Below are positions 21,271 through 33,071 of a stretch of 64,000 nt of DNA, in pieces (position 1 is the stretch's first letter; each line of letters opens with the position of its first letter). This DNA comes from Chrysopilus asiliformis (lineage: Eukaryota; Arthropoda; Insecta; Diptera; Rhagionidae). The stretch is from NCBI GenBank assembly GCA_964034945.1, contig OZ035963.1, positions 46,681,532 to 46,745,531 on the forward strand, written 5' to 3'. The notes beneath the pieces were generated by a model, which was given only the letters and a program-made list of their open reading frames with translations, ran no database searches and was not told where the DNA came from. The position numbers and the translations under genes are program-made.

Positions 21271-22740
21271 ACTTAATTAGTCTCGAAATAAAGACAAAAG
21301 CGCCGCAGGCGAACTTTTGTGATACACATACGACGTTTTTGGAAAATCGTTGTTATAACACTATTATACCGCATAATTGAAAAATCGGGAACAAAAGTTT
21401 TGTACCCGGGACGCCAGGACATGCCTTAAGCCGGGATTTTTATAAGGTCTAGTTATAAGGTACAACTTAAGATTTATCAAGGTAAATATAATGGTGTTAG
21501 ATACACAAGTTGAGGGGATTGAAAAAAAAAAAAAACGAGATACGGAGGTGTTCGAATTATTGTGGTTTGCCTCTATTTTAATTTCATTTAACGTACGGGG
21601 GAAGTTATTATAAATTTCTTGGTACAATGCAAGGTCCCCAATTCCGAATGTGGTCGTAATTCCGACTGAATAAGAATTGTAAGAATTGATTACCAATTGA
21701 AACTTTTAGTTTATTTCATAGAATCTTGTCTATTTATTTCATAGAATTTTCAGTTTATTTCATAGAATGTCTGATCAAAATGATGTGCGAGGTTGGAATT
21801 AGGTAGGGTGAAGTGGTCCACGTTTTTATTATGGGCCATTAAATGGTCAAAAATTGGAATTTTCGCATGATAAGATAGTCAAATCGCAAGCGCAGGACCT
21901 AAGATAACTTTCTGCATTCACAGATTGCCAACTTTTTGACAATAAATTTAAATTTTAGGCATTTGATTTTTCGATTTTTCCAAAATGGTAGGGAGAAGTG
22001 GTCCACCCACAAATATTTTCTAGAAATCGCATAAACATAAAATTAAATGACAAATAAAAATATAATAATGGAGTTTGATCGAAAATATGGTTTATTCGAA
22101 AGTAACAAATGAGCGTTTGGTCTGTTTTGGTGTTGGTTTTTTCGGTGTAATTGTTAAGCGTCTCTTTCCGACGGCTTTTTCTGCTTCTCTACTTCACCCT
22201 ACCAAACGTGGACCACCGACGCTATGACGCTGCTTTAACAATTATGGAAAAAAATGCAGAAATTCGGTGGATTTACAAAGTTCATAATGCAAACAACATT
22301 TTAGATTAATTACCCTATTGAAATTGATGAAGAATTCGTCAAAATGTTGTTGAATGTGAATACTTGCGAAAACTTTTCACAATGCTTTTTTGGCATTGGT
22401 CTGTGAGAGTGAGTAAATATACGTCTCCACACTTCAATGACTAATAAAAAACAAGCTGTCATCAAGAGCAACCGATGAGAGTTGTATATTCTGTTCTAAT
22501 GTCATTATTACTAAAAAAAATGGTGGTGGACCACTTCTCCCTACGGACCACTTCACCCTACATTTTCGTCATGTGACCGTAGTCTAAGTGCAGGTTTTAT
22601 CCAATAAGAAAAAAAATTAAATTAGGTCTCGGAAATATTTTTCCTACCAAGAACAAGCCTCTAAAAATTCGAAAAAAAATATTTCTCGGGTAGAAAAGGT
22701 CTCGGAAATATTTTTGTCTTTATTTCGAGACTAATTAAGT
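21271..22740. repeat. Perfect 29-bp inverted pair about 1.4 kb apart
   Basis: 'acttaattagtctcgaaata' plus 'aagacaaaa' (21271-21299) recurs inverted at 22712-22740. The pair encloses the 21806-22558 element. It could be the ends of a larger element, but no duplication is visible outside. Confidence 0.7.
21806..22558. mobile_element. TA-flanked element with GGGTGAAGTGGTCC ends (pogo-like)
   Basis: Ends GGGTGAAGTGGTCC inverted, flanked by TA (21804-21805, 22559-22560). Related motifs 'gggagaagtggtccacc' and 'caccctaccaaacgtggacc' lie inside. The GTGGTCCAC motif also fills the pogo-like element at 60629-62192, so the two may be distant relatives. No transposase coding seen. Confidence 0.7.
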
Positions 22741-22744
22741 CACT

Positions 22745-24540
22745 TTTAACATTTAGATTTTTACTCTATTTGTATCGTGATTGTACTGTGAAATAAAAGC
22801 AACACTTCTAGTCCTTGTAAATGTCTATAAACTAAATTAATTGAAAACAAGAATTATTTTCTTTTTGACCGTTGTGTGCAGGTTTTTTTCAAGTTTAACA
22901 AAACCTATGACCTATAATAATTCATTCCAACTGAATTCAGACATAGAAACCATTTTTTTTTCTTCTAAAAATCAATTTGAATAAAAAATCACTTTATTTG
23001 TTTTCGATTAGTCATGTTGACCATCTAGGCTCTGTGGGGGTTAATGAACGCATCAAATTCGAATTCCAATCCGAAAAGGGTGGAAAATCAATTAATCGCT
23101 TAATGCAAGTGAAAGACATAATCAAATCAACATATGTGAAAACGTTTTGCATATTTAATGCAACATTCATAAAAATATTATTTCATCCTTTTCCTTGCTA
23201 TATTTTGTGAACACGAAAAAAAAAATTATAATCGTTCGACAACTCTGCAGCGTACACACGTATATGCATGTGTCCAAGGACTCGAATGTGGAATGGTGTA
23301 ATATGCGAGGCAAGGAATATATTAATACGAATAATGCGAGGTATAGTATCGTTAATAATTTAGGAGGCTTTATAACGCAGCACACGTTTACATTGTTGTA
23401 TTGTCGGTTACATGTGCTACCCTGTTCTGCTACCAACATCCCATACGACTTTGACATTCCAGCTCCTGTTCCTGTTCCTGATTGTTGTTCACAAAGTTTA
23501 CGATACCTACCCGAAAAAAAATAAATAAAAATAAAACAAAGGCAAAGAATAAGAAGGAATATGAAAAGGATTTTTTTATGAAATAAATCAAATGGCACAA
23601 ATGGCATGTCACGGCATATGCCACTTGAGAATTCTCTCTCCCCTCTGTCGAAAAATATACATACAAGAAGGATAAACAAGGGCACATACCAAAGATGGAA
23701 TTCCCTATGAATCTACCATACATTGTCATACATACGTGGATGTAAGCAGTAGTCGTTGAAATGAAGTGGGTACTACATCAAATACCTTGTGCCTTACATA
23801 CTTCCGACTACCTTTTCCCAGCAAAATAACGAGCAGTAGTTTGACGAGTAGTTTAACTTTCCTTGACGTAAACTTCACTCCACATGCATCCGACTTTCCC
23901 TCATGATTCAGTTGATCCCGTTTCGTTATCCCAATTCCTATCCTACCCTTAAAACGGAGTATTAACCAAAAGAGTAAAATTGATGTTGAGTTACTACCAA
24001 CTAAAATGTAAATAAATCGGTTACCCAAGCACAGACGATGAAAGGCGTACGAGCCAATGACGCATCTTCCCTCCTGTTGAGAAATGAAAATCAGGGTTAG
24101 AATGGATTTTCGGTATATTTGAACAATGCACAGCATGAGGGCGAATTCTAGAGCAATTTCCGATAGAAAAGCTGGCACACCAAACCCCATACGAAAAAAA
24201 TAGTCCATATTGTTTAGCAATATTTCATACAATAACCCATATAAGTATATATCAATGAGCAGCGATGTAAAAATTTTAGGATTTAGGGGTCTAGAGAGGT
24301 TTATTAACTGTGTGATAAGGATAATCTAGAAAGTACTTATCACACTAAATTTAATTGGCCAACTGATAGCCCTTCGGAGCGGTTAATTAAATTTGTACCA
24401 CACAATTTCCCGAAATTACGCAGTTTTTGTAATTTCCCGAAACTACGCAGTCTTTGTAATTTCAGTAAATTAATTTATATTGCACTTGTAAAAATATTCG
24501 CTAAGATAATTGGAAATTGGTTTTATTAATCCAATTTTAT
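22745..24540. other. No recognised gene; one long minus-strand open frame
   Basis: Open frames at 23167-23685 (172 codons) and 23726-24232 (168 codons), both minus, are longer than most in the window. The second has hydrophobic stretches (for example LSEIALEFALMLCIVQIY and STSILLFWLILRF) but matches no family I know. A short direct repeat 'aatttcccgaaa.tacgcag' occurs at 24409 and 24431. Confidence 0.3.
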
Positions 24541-24544
24541 TATA

Positions 24545-25162
24545 TTGGGAGTACCAATGGAAAATCGCAGTTTTTATCAAAATTCCAGGCTTTTTTGCGG
24601 AAAAATGCTTACATATTTATTCTTCAAAATACTGTCCATCACTAGCCACAACTTTTTCCCATGTTTCTGGCAACTTTCGGATTCCGTGCTGAAAAACTGC
24701 TCGTCTCTTGAGGCGATCCACAAATCGATCCAATTTTTTGGTCTCTCCGTAAGAACGGAAGTGCTGCTCAGCCAGGCCATGCGTCATCGATCGGAATAGG
24801 CGGTAGTCGGAAGGGGCAATGTCTAGTGAACACCACGGGTGCAGTAGGACGTCCAAATTCAGTGTTTCCAGGTAGGTTTTAACGACATTAGCAACATGTG
24901 GCCGAGCGTTGTCGTGCTGCAAAATCGAATTGAAGGCAAAAAGCAAAACTTGCCGCAAATGACGCTTATTTGGCTCAAATTTCGACATTTTTAAGCACAA
25001 AAAAATATATGACGCCGATAAAAAATTCACAAATTTAATGATAAGGAGCTGTTCCCAGATGCCTAGCTTATCATTTGATGTTTCTGATCTGACATTTTTG
25101 ACCATCATTTTACTGCTAGCGTAATCTATTGGAAAACGGCGGTTTTTCATTTGGACTCCCAA
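24545..25162 (-). mobile_element. Internally deleted mariner with both terminal repeats
   Basis: Inverted ends TTGGGAGTACCAATGGAAAA (left) and TTGGGAGTCCAAATGAAAAA (right, inverted), with TA on both sides (24543-24544, 25163-25164). The length is 618 bp against about 1.3 kb for a full mariner. The deletion joins the start of the transposase to its catalytic C-terminal part and keeps one open frame. Confidence 0.9.
24617..24988 (-). pseudogene. Deleted mariner transposase, fused N- and C-terminal parts
   Basis: I choose the start at 24988 (MSKFEPNKRHLRQVLLFAFN), the usual mariner N-terminus; the frame is open upstream but that part is terminal non-coding sequence. After about 20 residues it jumps to ILQHDNARPHVANVV, then HPWCSLDIAPSDYRLF, EQHFRSYGE and LPETWEKVVASDGQYFEE. 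The second and third catalytic Asp (HDN and PSD) are separated by 34 residues, the D34D spacing of mariners. The helix-turn-helix region and the first catalytic Asp are gone, so it cannot transpose. Product would be about 124 residues against ~345. That the frame survived the deletion is either chance or a recent event. Confidence 0.9.
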
Positions 25163-25185
25163 TACATTCCTGACATTAAATCATT

Positions 25186-25712
25186 GGTCTTTCAATAAGG
25201 ACATAACAATTTTGTATTTTAATAAAAACGCAGCCTAAAACTTTTTTTTATGATCTGGCAATGCTAAAACGTCAGTCAAGGTTTACATTTTTATCATGGT
25301 GAAGTTCACGAACGAGCAATGCCACACAGCTGGTCAAACAATTGATCTAAGGAGAAGTTCGGTAATCGTGTAATCTCGAGAAATGGTCCGGTCGAATGGC
25401 CACCTCGCTCATGCGATTTAACGCCATAAAGTTATGTTAGGTCGTTGGTTTATGCCAACAAGCCAAAAACGTTAGAGGAGCTCAGGAACAATATCGAACG
25501 CGAAATTCCCAACGTTCCGGCCGATATGTGTGGAAGAGTGGTGGAAAATTGGCTCCAAAGAATCAATCTGCAAACGTGCTCGCGGTGGCCATATGAACGA
25601 CATCGAATTTCATACCTAAATGTAACATGTCCACTACACCTGGATTAAATTTCAGTCCGATATCTCAATTATTCTTTTTAATACAAAATTGTTATGTCCT
25701 TATTGAAAGACC
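25186..25712 (+). mobile_element. Tc1/mariner-superfamily element, internally deleted, copy 1
   Basis: Inverted ends of about 33 bp, GGTCTTTCAATAAGGACATA and following bases, are almost perfect. 527 bp. It shares ends and coding remnants with 31053-31609. The interior deletions of the two copies differ in detail, and this copy has extra small losses. Flanking duplication is not clear. Confidence 0.9.
25296..25619 (+). pseudogene. Tc1/mariner-type transposase remnant
   Basis: Begins MVKFTNEQ, then frames are broken; recognisable again as LVYANKPKTLEELRNNIEREIPNVPADMCGRVVENWLQRIN, with the last block (HMNDIEFHT in copy 2) shifted. The segment with the third catalytic Asp is damaged here: the 'ttaacgccataaag' stretch lacks the SDFFLWGY codons that copy 2 keeps. 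Non-functional. Confidence 0.85.
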
Positions 25713-28700
25713 CGATATATTCACATTTGTTATTAAAATAGCTGTTATCGTAGTAAAGTAGTATTATTTATTAAATTTATACTCCTAGCCGTGAACGGAC
25801 TTTTTCCAGAGGGAAAATTTGTCTCAATTTTGTATGTGATTATCTAAGCGAAAAATATAAGAGGATCCAATTTCTTCGAAATTTAATAAAAATTAAATTT
25901 AATAAAAACATGATCTAAATTTTTTTTAATGAAATCCGCCACAGGCTGAACGGGCAGAAAATTTTTAAAAAACTGCAGGTGAAAATACAACTGACCTGCC
26001 CACTGTGTTCCTCCCCTTAGTTAAAACTGCCACTTTATACCTTAATTGTCTCTATCATCTGACATGAATTGAAAAGTTTCATAATTATTGTAATATCAAC
26101 AAGTTTATCACTTTATCGGACAATACAATAATATTGAAACCCTAAATTATTGCCAAAGAAATAACCTACTGAATTTCTAATTAATATCCTGATGCGGTTA
26201 AAAGACGAAGTGTTCATACGAAAAGGCAAATCCTCTTTAGGTATTATGACCATGAAACAATTAAATTAACAATTAAATATCCTACATGGGCGTAAATATT
26301 ATCAACTACAACAAGAATAACGAAAACATGGGATGACCGACGATCTCTTGGACAAGGTATATTATCGTAAATTTCTAGTCCGGATACCACCTACTCAACT
26401 TCCTTAGCGTTTATGGTTCCTGTCTAGTGGACAAGGGTCGGTCCCGTCTAACATATTAATATATACTCACCAGAATACCTCAAGGGCGCAAAAAGGGTTC
26501 TATTGCTTCAACATCATGACTTATAAAGCACATATTCTTATATGAGAAACGCCTTCACTGAACTCTCAGTCGGTTCACTATAAATTGGAATTCTGTATTC
26601 GTGCATGAACGTTGTAAACATAGGCTGAACAATAAGATTTAGTCCTGGATTTATATTACCTACCCTAAGTCTCTGACCTAACTTAAGATTTTCCGCTATG
26701 CATGTAAATATACATCATAAATATAGCCTGTACGTAACTATGAATATGTATCCGTATCTAAAAATGTGTATTGAAATACTATCTACTCGTAGTTATTACA
26801 TAAAATCATAAACATTCAGTAGACGAAGCCATAAACACTAATCATAAACCACTTGGTCCTGTTCGCCTTACATTGTTAAAGCAAAAGGATACGATTCAAG
26901 CGTAGAATAGGCTTTACTGTGATAAGTAATATAAAAGACTAAAAGATCTTTAGTGTAATAGCGTCTAGAGGCGCAATATTCGTCGGAGTGGGTTTATCCT
27001 TGGTCACTAATTATATAGACATATACTTGTAAATGTGTAAAAATAAAGCAGTAAAACTGGAGTTGGATCGGATACCACTGGATTATTACTCAATAAAGAG
27101 TTTCAGGATAAAATGAAAACATTAAAATAGGAGAACTTAGCTGGTTGGGAATTCCAAGAATTCTTAAGAAGGAAGTCAAAACGGAACCGTGTATATGGAG
27201 GCTAGCGGAACAACAACAAAAAAAGGGTATTCTAAAGGATAGCTTAACTCTTTTATAGTCAGGAAAAAGGAAACTATCCATCATTTGAAATACTTCTTTA
27301 ACGTGGGCAAGCAATTCTCTTGGGCGCTGTCCATAGACAAAAAATAAAGTCTCAGGACTTCAATAGTGATACCAGCTCTTGGGCCAGTCAGATAAAGCAT
27401 TATTGCAATAAAACCGACTAGACAATTGCCGAGGATTTCATCAAAGAAACACATGTGAACTGGAAAATTTTTTATATACAGAAAATGAGGATTATCATAC
27501 ATGTTTAGGACCTGTCCGTCAAATACGTCACATATAAGTATTTAGACGGGAGCGACTGGGGATTACGATGTGATAGCTGCATTAAATATCACACAAAAAT
27601 CTTGGAAAAGCGTGACGTGGGAGAGTGGGATTTCGAGAAGGTGAAAAATAGCGTGACCAATTTCACGATAGCGTCCCCAAATAGCATTTTAAGCAGCCGT
27701 GTCGTCTTTATTCACATATTTCGTCACCATGTAAATTGCGGTGATAAGTGATTTTTGTCGCGGGCACATCGCCGTTGTACAAATGGGATGCACAATGACA
27801 CCCATAGTGGGGAACACTTTTTAGTGGATTACCACGCCGCAATAATGATACTGGAACGTAATTCTGACGCTGCCATTTTACAAAAAAAAAAAACGCCCCC
27901 ATTAACAAAATTAGCTGCTGCAAAATGCGAGCGTGATCTGGCGGAATTGCATCATCACACAAATCTTCGATCGGAGCTTTCTTTCTCCCTCGGATGCTTA
28001 CTTAGCTTACCGACCGAACAGAGATGAACAACTAAAAACGTAAACAGAAAGCGAACAAGGAAAATTTAATGGCGATAAATTAATGGAAACTTTTTGTGGA
28101 GTATTTTTTTATAATGAAATTTTCCTCCGATTGCATGCTGGGATTTTAGTTGCAACTAAAAATTTTCACAGATTAATTGATTTTAACGAAAAATTTGTTT
28201 GATTTTATTTTGCCGGTCACATTTTTTTTATTTTACAATGAAATTTTGATGTCAATAAAATTGTGATGTCCAAAAATGTCTGCTATCCATTTGTTATGCA
28301 ATTTCCTTCAGTTATTAGCCTGAAATAATCGTTTGCATCAAGTGTCAATGGGAAATATGGCGGCTGAATTCATCAACTTTTTATCTTTTGTTCGTAAAGC
28401 GGGGGCTTTGAGGTGACTCTAGTGGCAACCGTGACAACCCTGTTCCCATTACATGCTTCTGCAAAGTCAAACTGACATTCAGGCTCCACAGCTAATCACT
28501 GTATCGACCCGACAATCGTCAAATGTCGCTCTATCGGTGCAGGATTTTCTTGAAGCGAATATTGACCCAAAGACGAACCGTCGATCACCAATTTCCTCAT
28601 TTAAGCAATTGTGGCTTTGCAGACATATTATTAATCAGTGTGTCGTTCTCGTCACTTCTTACGCTTTTTGTACGCGGATGTGAATTTCAGGTCTAAATCT

Positions 28701-28830
28701 TTAGACCCGATTATGTGAATTGCTGCATTTTTAAGTCGCAAAGAACAAATTTCATGTACCCGTGCTTTTCGATACAATTTGGGTCTTGTTATGGAGTTCT
28801 GGCGGACTGATTTCAGTAAATCTTTTATTA
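25713..28830. other. No supported feature
   Basis: Lower repeat density than the rest of the window; no terminal repeats, tandem arrays or domains found. Open frames are 60-90 codons and unremarkable. This may be unique intergenic or intronic sequence. Confidence 0.45.
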
Positions 28831-28831
28831 A

Positions 28832-28925
28832 TAGTAAGCAGAGCTGTGGAGTCGGTTGCTCAATCTTCGACTCCGACTCCTAAAATGTCAGAATATCCGA
28901 CTCCGACTCCTAAAATTCTAGGAGG
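28832..28925. mobile_element. Possible hAT terminus with GACTCCGACTCC motifs
   Basis: 'agagctgtggagtcggttgc' followed by two 'cgactccgactcctaaaat' units. GCTGTGGAGTCGG plus repeated GACTCC is a layout I associate with hAT ends. No partner end is visible nearby. Confidence 0.35.
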
Positions 28926-29334
28926 TCTAAATTCTGCTAAAAAAAATGATTAAATCACCTCAAACCCCAAATCAAACGCACAAAGTGATGCAGGGTTGTA
29001 CACGTAGTTTTTACTTGATTTCGTTTCTCATTTTGTAAAAACTACAAACTTTTACATAATATTGAAAACACTAAATGTATGGAAAATCTCATGATTTCGA
29101 CTTGATTTTGTTCAAAATCACGGAAATGGTCGAAATTACGTAATTGTGCGTCGATCTGAACAAAAAATAAGTCGATTTTTAAATAAAAAAACGCGTATTT
29201 ACGTTACTAGACAAAGCAATTGGAGTTCGCTCAAAAATATACTTAGGCCCTTATACTTGGTTGGTACCGATTTGATTATTGTAAAACTTCTTAAGATAAT
29301 TTTTTTAAAAATAGTACGATGCAAGTTAAAATTC
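28926..29334. other. No supported feature
   Basis: A+T-rich sequence, no repeat or domain seen. Confidence 0.5.
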
Positions 29335-29338
29335 TTAA

Positions 29339-29633
29339 CCCTTTCGGTATTTTGATGCCATATGGCATCATGCTAAAAAATTTTAATTGTCTTATTATTT
29401 ATTTATTTTCAACACTCTATTCTCATTCAGTGCACCATTAAGTGCATTTTTGACCCAATTTTGATTTTTTGAGTAAAAAGCTGGACCACAGTGGACGTAT
29501 TTGAAAAAAATTAAAATTTTTAATTTTTTTTTTAATTTTTTTTTGTTTTAAATGAATACTAATAGCTTAAAAATCATTAATTTGTATACAGAGTATTTTT
29601 AAAACCCACAGAAAAAAACATGTACCGAAAGGG
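29339..29633. mobile_element. TTAA-flanked MITE with CCCTTTCGGTA ends
   Basis: Ends CCCTTTCGGTA and TACCGAAAGGG, flanked by TTAA (29335-29338 and 29634-29637). A small palindrome 'gatgccatatggcatc' follows the left end. 295 bp, no ORF. piggyBac-like. Confidence 0.85.
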
Positions 29634-29639
29634 TTAAAG

Positions 29640-31050
29640 AGAAAAAAAAACCGCTTGTGAGAATTTTCATAGTTCAAATGGAAATATAGCTATAATTCTT
29701 TTGAAAAATCAATGAAATAGCATGCACTTGATTAATTTTTTTAGTACCTACATTTATTTCTTTTCCATTTTCAGTGGGCGCGGCCCACACAAATTGGGAA
29801 ATAGTGATTTAAGGTGACGAAGAGGAAATTTAAAATATTTTTGGGGCTATAGAAAAATGATAAAACCGTTCAATTGTTCCAAATTCGAAGAAGTGAAAAC
29901 GATACGTCTGGGTCCCCATACCACCACTTCATGGAAGTGACGCGCAGTGGACTGAAGGACCAAGGACACCGCTACTATTATGTTGCGGCAGTTGTAGTAA
30001 AACATTCTTCTTTTTTATTATTTTGTTATCGCAAACACTTAAAGGGACTACTGGAGCATTAAATCAACAGCGGCAGGCGAAACCAGAACAAAAATCCTTT
30101 TGGGCAACAGTATTTATGGGTGGGAGATTTTTATTTGCTGGAATACTTTAATATTTAGCTTAAAGAAGGGTGGTTTTGTTTGCTGAAAAGCTGCACGTTG
30201 TGGTGAGAAAGCATCCTGCGAATCCCTACAGTTATTCAGAATGGGGAATTACAGTAATTACGGCTAAAAAGGATACGGGCAGGATTCACACTTGCTGTTT
30301 TGTGTGAACCCTCGGAATTAGTTTGTTTTTCAATCGTTGTTGCGTATCTATTTTTATTGATGATCGGGAATTTATTGATAACAGAATTTCTTGTTTGTTT
30401 TCATACTTCGACATAAGAATATGTGTTCTCGAAATTGTGGGATAATTTTATCCAAAACATCTGACAAAAGCATTCGTAAATATACTTGACCTAAGTCACA
30501 AAAGAAGAGAGTCTTTGGAAGATGTTACCTGACCTAAATCTCTGCCACTTGTGGCCTGCAAGGTGGCGCGTGTAAGGTAAAAAAATGGAATAATTACATG
30601 GCCTTGAAAACAATTAAAATATATTTTTATGTCGTGACCAAGTGCATATCATATTTGGTATATTTAATTAACTAACAATAACAAAAAATGCATGAGTAAG
30701 AGTCGATGTAGCTCCACAGGAAGCTATTTTGGTTATCGAAATCGATAGAGCACGCTGACACGCGTGCCGTAGATTGAATTTCAGATTGGCCTTCACATTA
30801 TTCAAGTATATTATGGCCATCGGTTGTCGTTATGAATTACTAATAAAGTAGTGACGGACAAGTATTTCCGAAGGGGTTCACCAAACACTTTGTAATACTG
30901 ATTTTAGTAAGGAACACATTTTTCATAGCTGAAGCGTTACTGGGAATTCAGACATAAAAATTTATGCAAAGAAACATTTAAAGAGTCAACAATTTTGTGT
31001 ATTTTTCTTTAAAAACATAAGAGAAACCAATATTGCTACAAAAGTAATAA
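29640..31050. other. No supported feature
   Basis: No domain, array or paired terminal repeat recognised. Confidence 0.5.
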
Positions 31051-31052
31051 AG

Positions 31053-31609
31053 GGTCTTTCAACAAGGACATAACAATTTTGTATTTTAATAAAAACGCAC
31101 CCTAAAACTTTTTTTTTGATCTGGCAATGCTAAAATGTCAGTCAAGGTTTACATTTTTATCATGGTGAAGTTCACGAACGAGCAACGTTTGGAAATTATT
31201 AAAACTTACTACCGAAATTCTGAGTCGGTGGTCGCGATCGTGTAATCTCGAGAAATGGTCCGGTCGAATGGCCACCTCGCTCATGCGATTTAACGCCGTC
31301 GGATTTCTTTTTATGGGGTTATGTTAAGTCGTTGGTTTATGCTAACAAGCCAACAACGTTAGAGGAGCTCAGGAACAATATCGAACGCAAAATTGCCAAC
31401 GTTCCGGCCGATATGTATGGAAGAGTGGTGGAAAATTGGCTGCAAAGAATCAATCAGTGCCAACGTGCTCGCGGTGGCCATATGAACGACATCGAATTTC
31501 ATACTTAAATGTAACATGTCCACTACATCTGGAATAAATTTCAGCCCGATATCTCAATTATTCTGTGTTTTATTTAAATACAAAATTGTTATGTCCTTAT
31601 TGAAAGACC
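31053..31609 (+). mobile_element. Tc1/mariner-superfamily element, internally deleted, copy 2
   Basis: Inverted ends GGTCTTTCAACAAGGACATA (left) and the inverse of GGTCTTTCAATAAGGACATA (right), about 33 bp. 557 bp. Better preserved coding than copy 1. Confidence 0.9.
31162..31508 (+). pseudogene. Tc1/mariner-type transposase, N- and C-termini joined by a deletion
   Basis: Starts MVKFTNEQRLEIIKTYYRN and SESVVA, a helix-turn-helix N-terminus, then passes a deletion with loss of frame. It resumes as WPPRSCDLTPSDFFLWGYVK, VYANKPTTLEELRNNIERK and ends GGHMNDIEFHT at a stop. The third catalytic Asp lies in TPSDFFLWGY. The first two catalytic Asp residues are deleted. The C-terminal RARGGHMNDIEF block is shared with the element at 41950-42510 (NGHHLRDIIFH), placing both in related lineages. 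Confidence 0.9.
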
Positions 31610-31674
31610 TGATAGTAAATTTTCTTATAGATAACTCTACCCGAGAAAAAACTACTTTTTTTGTGTTGCCAAAG

Positions 31675-32195
31675 ATGTTACAATCTTTTTAGGATAATTT
31701 GACTCGCTGACTCCGAATCTGCAAGTGGTTTGGGCAGTTTTTGACAAAAGAAAAAATTCCATATAAACTGAAAAATTTTATTTTTTATTTTTGTTGTTGC
31801 CGTGGATATTTTAATCATTTTACGGTAAGTTGACATCTCTGAATCCGAGTCAGGAAGTAGTTTGGCTGAATTCACTCCAGTTTTTGAAATTTGATTTTTT
31901 TCTGTTATATTGTTTTTTTTAAGAACAATGATTCTTCTTTTTGCCCAATTTGAAAAACTGGAATGAATTCAGCCAAACTATTTCCAGATTCGAATTTAAT
32001 GGTGTCAAAATACCATAAAATAGTTAAAAAAAAAACCATGGCAATAACAAAAATTATGAGTTTTTATGGAATTTTTCGAAAAAAAACCTAATCTTTTTTT
32101 TTGGGATTTTCTCAAAAACTAGAGCCAATCTGGCCAAACCACTTGCCAATTCGGAATCAGCGACGCCAATTTAACCAAAATAGATTGTAAAATCC
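31675..32195. repeat. Degenerate ~520-bp palindrome
   Basis: 'ttacaatctttttaggataa', 'gactccgaatctgcaagtgg' and 'agtttggctgaattcactcc' on the left correspond inverted to 'ggaatgaattcagccaaact', 'ccacttgccaattcggaatc' and 'aaaatagattgtaaaatcc' on the right. The centre is near 31930. The arms are diverged by perhaps 15-20% with indels. Confidence 0.75.
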
Positions 32196-32239
32196 TTGGC
32201 AGAAAAATGACTGTTGTGCAGTGTAATAACTCAATCTAA

Positions 32240-32368
32240 AGGCCGGAATACAATTGGCCCGACACAACATTTATGGCGACATTTTAGATTTTAAACTCAT
32301 AGGAGGACAACTTTGTGGCCGTTAGCTGTCGCCGTACATGTTGTGTCGGGCCAATTGTATTCCATCCT
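32240..32368. mobile_element. TAA-flanked MITE (PIF/Harbinger-like)
   Basis: Ends AGGCCGGAATACAATTGGCC and the inverse of AGGATGGAATACAATTGGCC, continuing through 'cgacacaacat'. Flanked by TAA (32237-32239, 32369-32371). 129 bp. Relics of the same family lie at 41605-41770 and 44275-44322. Confidence 0.85.
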
Positions 32369-32371
32369 TAA

Positions 32372-33028
32372 GACCTTACAATTTCAAAAAAAATGTTAAC
32401 AAAATTATCTACTGATTTTTAAAAATGCCATGTTACCATCATAACTTCCATATCAATCTAGTTAAACACGTTCTTCGATTAAACTATATGATTTTCCAAT
32501 CTCTCGTATAATTACTTTCCTAATTTTAATTATTTTAATCAATTTAATTCTCGATACCAAAAGGGTATCTTCATCCTATTGTCTTATGGGTAGATCATGA
32601 GGTATTACTTGAAGGGTAACCACTTGATAATTGATGAGAAATTTGAAATGTGGCCCCATGAGGAATTTGCCGAAGCAAAGTACATACTTATTGAGGTTTT
32701 GAGGAAAACAAGCCACGATATTTGAATATTGTTTAGCACCTCGAACTAATACCATAAACCATTCAATTTCAATTCAGTTCAAAGACTGATAATTACCAAT
32801 TTACCAGGCAGGAGCACTTTATCCATTGCTTGTACAGAAACTGAGAAACAGCTCCTGACAACAAGGACGAATCCAGACAGGCATGGATGGTACATGGAAT
32901 GATACAACGGAAGGGTAGAATACTGAGTACCGCAAAATGTATTAGTATTAATTTACAGGAAAACCTGAAAGAAAATGAAATATTTATAAAAGAGAAACAT
33001 ATCGAAAAAAAGCTAAAACTCACTGAGC
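32372..33028. other. No supported feature
   Basis: Open frames on both strands at 32793-33114 have no recognisable domain. Confidence 0.45.
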
Positions 33029-33071
33029 AAAATTCACCGAATGAAAAACTCACTGGAATCCACACGCACCA

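Noticed and set aside
25186..25712. A TA target duplication around the Tc1/mariner-type copy
   Set aside because: The flanks do not show a clear matching TA, so I report only the inverted ends.
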